From: Acidimicrobiia bacterium
GTDB lineage: Bacteria; Actinomycetota; Acidimicrobiia; Spongiisociales; SHLN01
DNA length: 43,933 nt
Direction of reading: 5' to 3'
Assembly: GCA_004283105.1 (NCBI GenBank)
Contig: SHLN01000001.1
Location: 1-43,933, forward strand
Every line of letters starts with the position of its first letter. Position 1 is the first letter of the stretch. Under the pieces are notes generated by a model. It made no database searches. It was not told the DNA's origin and saw only the letters and a program-made list of their open reading frames with translations. Shown here in pieces: positions 41,034-43,933 of the stretch. The translations under genes and the position numbers were made by a program.

Positions 41034-42346
41034 CGCAGCTTCCCATTGTCGCCGTGGTGGGCCGCCCCAACGTCGGGAAGTCCACCCTCGTAAACCGCAT
41101 CGTTGGCCGCCGTGTGGCGGTGGTGGAGGCCAAGCCGGGTGTGACCCGTGATCGCCGCGAGTTCCGGGCCGAGTGGCTCGATCGGCCGTTCCTTCTCGTC
41201 GACACCGGAGGATGGGAGTTGACGCCCGACGGGGAGCTGACTCAGGACATCAGATCTCAGACAGAGGCGGCACTGATCGGCGCGGATGCAGTGCTCTTCG
41301 TGACCGATGCCACCGCCGCGGTGACCGATGACGATCAGGGTGTCGCCGAGATGCTCCGGAGAGCCGAGATCCCGGTCATCCTCGTCGCCAACAAGTCGGA
41401 CAACCCCAAGGCAGATCTCGATACCACCCATCTCTACCGGCTCGGCCTTGGCGACCCGACACCGATCAGTTCGCTGCATGGGCGCGGGACCGGCGATCTC
41501 CTCGAGCGCCTGTTCACCCTGCTGCCCGAGCGCGAGGGGGCCGAGGAACCGGAGATGGCCTCACTCGCCATCATCGGCCGACCAAACGTTGGCAAGTCGA
41601 CCCTCCTCAATCAAATGCTGGGAGAGGACAGGGTCCTCGTGTCCGAGACCCCCGGCACGACCCGTGATCCCATCGACGCCGTCGTGGAGATGGATGGTGA
41701 GCCCTTTCGGGTCGTCGACACGGCCGGGATTCGCCGGGCTCCCAAGTGGGGCGACGGTGCCGACTACTACGCCGTATTGCGGGCCAAGGGCGTTCTGGCG
41801 GAGTCCGATGTGGCTCTGCTCATGATCGACGGGGTGGAGGGGGCCACCCACCAGGATCAGCGGCTCGCCGAGGAGATCGCCGAAGCCGGGACCGGCCTCG
41901 TGGTCCTGCTCAACAAGTGGGATGTGGCGACGGCTGAGGAGCGTGAGTGGTGCCGGGATAGCGTGGCCGACCGTCTCGGTTTCGTCGGATGGGCTCCGGT
42001 GTTGACGCTGTCTGCCAAGACCGGCAGCAAGATCAAGCGCATCGGTGGGGCGGTGCGCGTATCGCTCGAGTCGCTCGATCAGCGCATTCCGACCGGCGAG
42101 CTGAACCGGTTGATTCGCCGGTGGCAGGAGGCTCATCCGCCTCCGGTCCGCAAGGGCCGCCGTCCCAAGATTCTCTACGCGGTCCACGCCGGTCGACGCC
42201 CACCGGTGATTGTCCTATTCGTCGCTGGAGGCGAACTGGGAGTCGACTACCTGCGCTTCCTAGAGAACCGGCTCCGCAACGAGTTCGACTTCACCGGCGC
42301 TCCGATCCAGTTCCGTGCCCGCCAGCGCGCCAGCAGCCGTGGATGA
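41030..42346 (+). CDS. der: Ribosome assembly GTPase Der (EngA)
   Basis: A 438-residue protein with two tandem GTPase domains and a C-terminal KH-like domain, required for 50S subunit assembly. First domain: G1 GRPNVGKSTLVNRIV, G3 DTGG, G4 NKSD. Second domain: G1 GRPNVGKSTLLNQM, G3 DTAG, G4 NKWD and G5 SAKTGS. The KH-like C-terminus ends FTGAPIQFRARQRASSRG. All nucleotide-binding motifs are intact. ATG 41030 overlaps the DUF512 stop, so the pair is coupled. The position after cmk matches Rv1713 in M. tuberculosis, but here crp, ispH and DUF512 are interposed. A small membrane-protein gene begins inside its last codons. Confidence 0.97.
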   Translation: MTQLPIVAVVGRPNVGKSTLVNRIVGRRVAVVEAKPGVTRDRREFRAEWLDRPFLLVDTGGWELTPDGELTQDIRSQTEAALIGADAVLFVTDATAAVTDDDQGVAEMLRRAEIPVILVANKSDNPKADLDTTHLYRLGLGDPTPISSLHGRGTGDLLERLFTLLPEREGAEEPEMASLAIIGRPNVGKSTLLNQMLGEDRVLVSETPGTTRDPIDAVVEMDGEPFRVVDTAGIRRAPKWGDGADYYAVLRAKGVLAESDVALLMIDGVEGATHQDQRLAEEIAEAGTGLVVLLNKWDVATAEEREWCRDSVADRLGFVGWAPVLTLSAKTGSKIKRIGGAVRVSLESLDQRIPTGELNRLIRRWQEAHPPPVRKGRRPKILYAVHAGRRPPVIVLFVAGGELGVDYLRFLENRLRNEFDFTGAPIQFRARQRASSRG

Positions 42347-42467
42347 CGGGCGCCCGGAGGAGGAGCGTCCCTCGATCGTATTCTGGATCATCGTCGTCCT
42401 CGTCGTGCTCTACCTGGCGGTTCGGCTGGTCCAGGGAATCGGGTGGGTAGTGGAACGGATGGGCTGA
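42339..42467 (+). CDS. Small single-span membrane protein (42 residues)
   Basis: Translating from GTG 42339, which overlaps the end of der by 8 bp, gives MDDGRPEEERPSIVFWIIVV followed by a hydrophobic segment LVVLYLAVRLVQGIG and WVVERMG. That is one membrane span with an acidic N-terminus and a short basic tail, typical of small actinobacterial membrane proteins that flank core genes. It is too short to be listed by usual length cut-offs. No clear ribosome-binding site is seen, but overlap with der would allow coupling. No family is recognised. The composition (hydrophobic block with charged flanks) and overlap argue that it is real rather than random. Confidence 0.5.
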   Translation: MDDGRPEEERPSIVFWIIVVLVVLYLAVRLVQGIGWVVERMG

Positions 42468-42523
42468 CTCGACTGCTTCCGGGGCAGGCAGGGGACAGAG
42501 CATGGACCTTCATGGCACACGTT

Positions 42524-43429
42524 CTAGGTCTCCTGCGGCACCGGACTGACTCCGGTCTCCCCCCGATCCCGGGCAGCAGCAACCAGGGCTACTCCGCCGA
42601 GGATGAGGGGGAGAGCGATGACCGCTTGCCCCGACAGCACCTCGGAACCGATCGTCACGCCGAGCAGCACGGCCACCACCGGATTGACATAGGCGTAACT
42701 GGTGGCGAGAGCAGGCCGGACCGTGTTCAGCAAGTACATGTAGGCGCTGAAGGCGACGATCGAGCCCAGGGTGATCAGATAGAGGAGGGCCAGCCATCCG
42801 TCGAGCGCCGGGAAGGTGTCAAAGCGTTCTCCCCGCACGAATCCGACCACAAGGAGGATGACACCGCCGGTGGTCATCTCGAGGGCGGTGGCCATGGCCC
42901 CGGTCGGGAGGGGGATCCGCTGGCTCCACACCGATCCGAATGCCCAGCTGATGGGGGCCACGATCATGAGGGTGATCCCAAGGGAGTTGCCGCTGAAGTC
43001 GCCTTCCTGGCTGAGGATGACAACGCCGGTCAGACCGACCGCCAGCCCGAGCCACTCGAGCCGATTCGGCCACCGGCCGAACAACCCGCTCCACAGCGCC
43101 GCCCACAGCGGCATGGCGGCGACGGCGGTTGCGGCGAGTCCGGAGCCCACCCCGCGGGCTTCGGCCAGCGCCACGAGTCCAACGCCCCCCATCATGAGGA
43201 AAGCGCCGATCTGTGCGGCCGACCACCACTCCCGCCCGCTCGGGGGAGGAGCGCCGCGGTGCCGCAGGAACACGAACATGGCCAACCCGGCCACGACGAA
43301 CCGGATGCCGTTGCCGATGAAGGGAGGGAACTCTTCAACCAGGTAGCGGAGCGCCAGGTAGGTGGAGCCCCAGATGACATACACGGCAAACAGTGCGAGG
43401 CCGATCAGCCAGCGATTGCGTGCGGTCAT
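42524..43429 (-). CDS. EamA/DMT-family transporter (YedA-like)
   Basis: A 301-residue inner-membrane protein with ten predicted spans arranged as two EamA repeats. The opening LIGLALFAVYVIWGSTYLAL is the classical EamA start, and GSIVAFSAYMYLLNTVRPAL with ATSYAYVNPVVAVLLG is the second-repeat signature of the YedA/RhaT group. It probably exports amino acids or other metabolites; substrate cannot be inferred. ATG at 43429 on the minus strand. It points away from the tRNA and converges with the small gene after der: their stops face each other at 42467 and 42524. An overlapping plus-strand frame through this region is an antisense shadow. Confidence 0.9.
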   Translation of the reverse strand: MTARNRWLIGLALFAVYVIWGSTYLALRYLVEEFPPFIGNGIRFVVAGLAMFVFLRHRGAPPPSGREWWSAAQIGAFLMMGGVGLVALAEARGVGSGLAATAVAAMPLWAALWSGLFGRWPNRLEWLGLAVGLTGVVILSQEGDFSGNSLGITLMIVAPISWAFGSVWSQRIPLPTGAMATALEMTTGGVILLVVGFVRGERFDTFPALDGWLALLYLITLGSIVAFSAYMYLLNTVRPALATSYAYVNPVVAVLLGVTIGSEVLSGQAVIALPLILGGVALVAAARDRGETGVSPVPQET

Positions 43430-43558
43430 GACAGTGAGTACCCCGGACGGCCCGAAAACGTTGCCGTGAGGGTAGGAGTGTCCGCTGGCGGCCGGAAAGG
43501 CCTTGTGCCTCTGGCGCCGGGCGGGGCGAAGCGGGAGTATGGGTGGCAGGAGGGCACG

Positions 43559-43780
43559 ATGGTGTGGCCGAGCCAGTTCCGGTCTCGGGACGGCGGTAAG
43601 AGCGACTTCATGGAGTCGTGGAGCTCGGCGGGTACCCGCTGGTTCTTCTGGCTCTTCCCCCTGGCCGTCAACGCAGCGATCGTCGTGTATGCGGTGGCGG
43701 GATCAATCTCCTGGTGGATTGCCGTTCCCGTGATCGTCGCCACGCCGGCAGTGCTCGCCGTTCGAAGCCGTCGGCGGTGA
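43559..43780 (+). CDS. Small two-span membrane protein (73 residues)
   Basis: A 73-residue protein: a polar N-terminus MVWPSQFRSRDGGKSDFMES, then WFFWLFPLAVNAAIVVYAVAG and WWIAVPVIVATPAVLAV, two membrane spans joined by a short SIS loop, and a basic RSRRR tail. AGGAGG lies about 6 nt before ATG 43559 and makes it a good gene call. No family is recognised; it could be a DUF-type membrane anchor. It stands between the divergent EamA transporter and the tRNA gene, in its own small unit. Confidence 0.65.
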   Translation: MVWPSQFRSRDGGKSDFMESWSSAGTRWFFWLFPLAVNAAIVVYAVAGSISWWIAVPVIVATPAVLAVRSRRR

Positions 43781-43806
43781 GCGCGCCGTCCGGGCGAAAA
43801 GGTCGG

Positions 43807-43812
43807 TAACCT
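43807..43812 (+). promoter_or_regulatory. Promoter -10 element of tRNA-Pro
   Basis: TAACCT lies 10 nt before the first base of the tRNA, giving a transcription start about 4 nt upstream of the mature 5' end. It is the same hexamer as at ispH. Confidence 0.5.
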
Positions 43813-43822
43813 GCACCGGACA

Positions 43823-43896
43823 CGGGCTGTGGCGCAGTTTGGTAGCGCACTTGACTGGGGGTCAAGAGGTCGCTGGTTCAAATCCAGTCAGCCCGA
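43823..43896 (+). tRNA. tRNA-Pro (anticodon GGG)
   Basis: The cloverleaf folds completely: acceptor CGGGCTG with CAGCCCG (7 bp), D-arm stem GCGC, anticodon stem CTTGA/TCAAG with loop CTGGGGG giving anticodon GGG, and T-arm GCTGG/CCAGT with loop TTCAAAT. The discriminator base is A and the CCA end is not encoded. The anticodon reads CCC/CCU proline codons. Confidence 0.96.
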
Positions 43897-43900
43897 CGAG

Positions 43901-43930
43901 GAAAACCGCTGTCCACACAGCGGTTTTCTT
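43901..43930 (+). terminator. Intrinsic terminator of tRNA-Pro
   Basis: GAAAACCGCTGT pairs perfectly with ACAGCGGTTTTC (12 bp) around the tetraloop CCAC, 4 nt after the tRNA, followed by TT. It is the strongest terminator in the window. Confidence 0.9.
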
Positions 43931-43933
43931 CAT

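Noticed and set aside
42443..43780. Long plus-strand frame through the EamA transporter region
   Set aside because: Only its last 73 codons (43559-43780) look like a gene; the rest is the antisense of a ten-span transporter and is rich in charged residues without pattern.
43823..43896. tRNA-Pro as an integration site for a mobile element
   Set aside because: The window ends 37 bp after the tRNA and a perfect terminator fills that space, so no attachment-site repeat or integrase can be assessed.

Overview
The window is high-GC bacterial DNA that is almost solidly coding and reads as Actinomycetota. The markers are a Pup-proteasome locus (prcB, prcA, pafA, pafB, pafC), two F420-type (DUF385/DDN-like) nitroreductases, a DUF4193 protein, a HelY-type Ski2 helicase, and gene order that closely follows two blocks I know from Mycobacterium tuberculosis. 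Many details differ from mycobacteria (an aroA-cmk fusion, ald inserted before xerD, no MctB/SteA genes between recN and pyrG). A deep-branching actinobacterium, for example Acidimicrobiia-like, is more likely than a mycobacterium, but that is inference.

Layout. 1-4.3 kb: the end of the proteasome core operon (prcB cut three codons before its catalytic Thr, then prcA), an NTF2-like protein, two convergent nitroreductase-like genes, and pafA (Pup ligase) on the minus strand. 4.4-7.9 kb: a 1171-residue zinc-ribbon / class III cyclase / AAA ATPase / TPR-like signalling protein. 8.0-13.9 kb: pafB-pafC, a 93-residue CxxC protein, tatA-tatC and helY, matching the Rv2097c-Rv2092c order. 13.9-19.0 kb: a lipid kinase, DUF4193, a Ppm1-type glycosyltransferase, GNAT, NUDIX, M20 peptidase and NagD-like HAD genes, mostly overlapping. 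19.2-22.0 kb: kbl-tdh threonine catabolism plus a P-loop kinase, closed by a strong stem-loop. 22.1-24.4 kb: a loose region with a secreted protein, a 600-bp non-coding stretch, a lipoprotein and a rhomboid protease. 24.5-43 kb: the tlyA-nadK-recN-pyrG-nudix-(ald)-xerD-(dksA-like, M50, HD)-scpA-scpB-rluB-aroA/cmk block, then crp, ispH, a PDZ/radical-SAM DUF512 gene, der, two small membrane proteins, an EamA transporter, and a tRNA-Pro(GGG) with a perfect terminator.

How the genes work together. The first third concerns protein turnover (Pup ligase and proteasome) with the PafBC DNA-damage regulators and Tat export. The last third is a housekeeping chain for rRNA modification (TlyA, RluB), ribosome assembly (Der), chromosome maintenance (RecN, XerD, ScpA, ScpB), nucleotides (NadK, PyrG, Cmk), aromatic amino acids (AroA) and isoprenoids (IspH). 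Most junctions are ATGA, GTGA or TGATG overlaps, indicating translational coupling.

Three observations stand out. (1) A recurrent leaderless layout, a TANNNT -10 hexamer followed by 6-7 nt and the start codon, at pafA, tatA, the lipid kinase, kbl and ispH, with close variants at pafB and the small gene before tlyA. (2) Both S4-domain rRNA-modification genes (tlyA and rluB) lack a canonical start codon where homology requires one, and each instead shows a 4-nt stop overlap (CTGA, GTAG). (3) AroA and Cmk are fused in one uninterrupted frame. I found no CRISPR array, insertion sequence, prophage or rRNA, and no defence system. Nothing here amounts to a clearly new multi-gene system.
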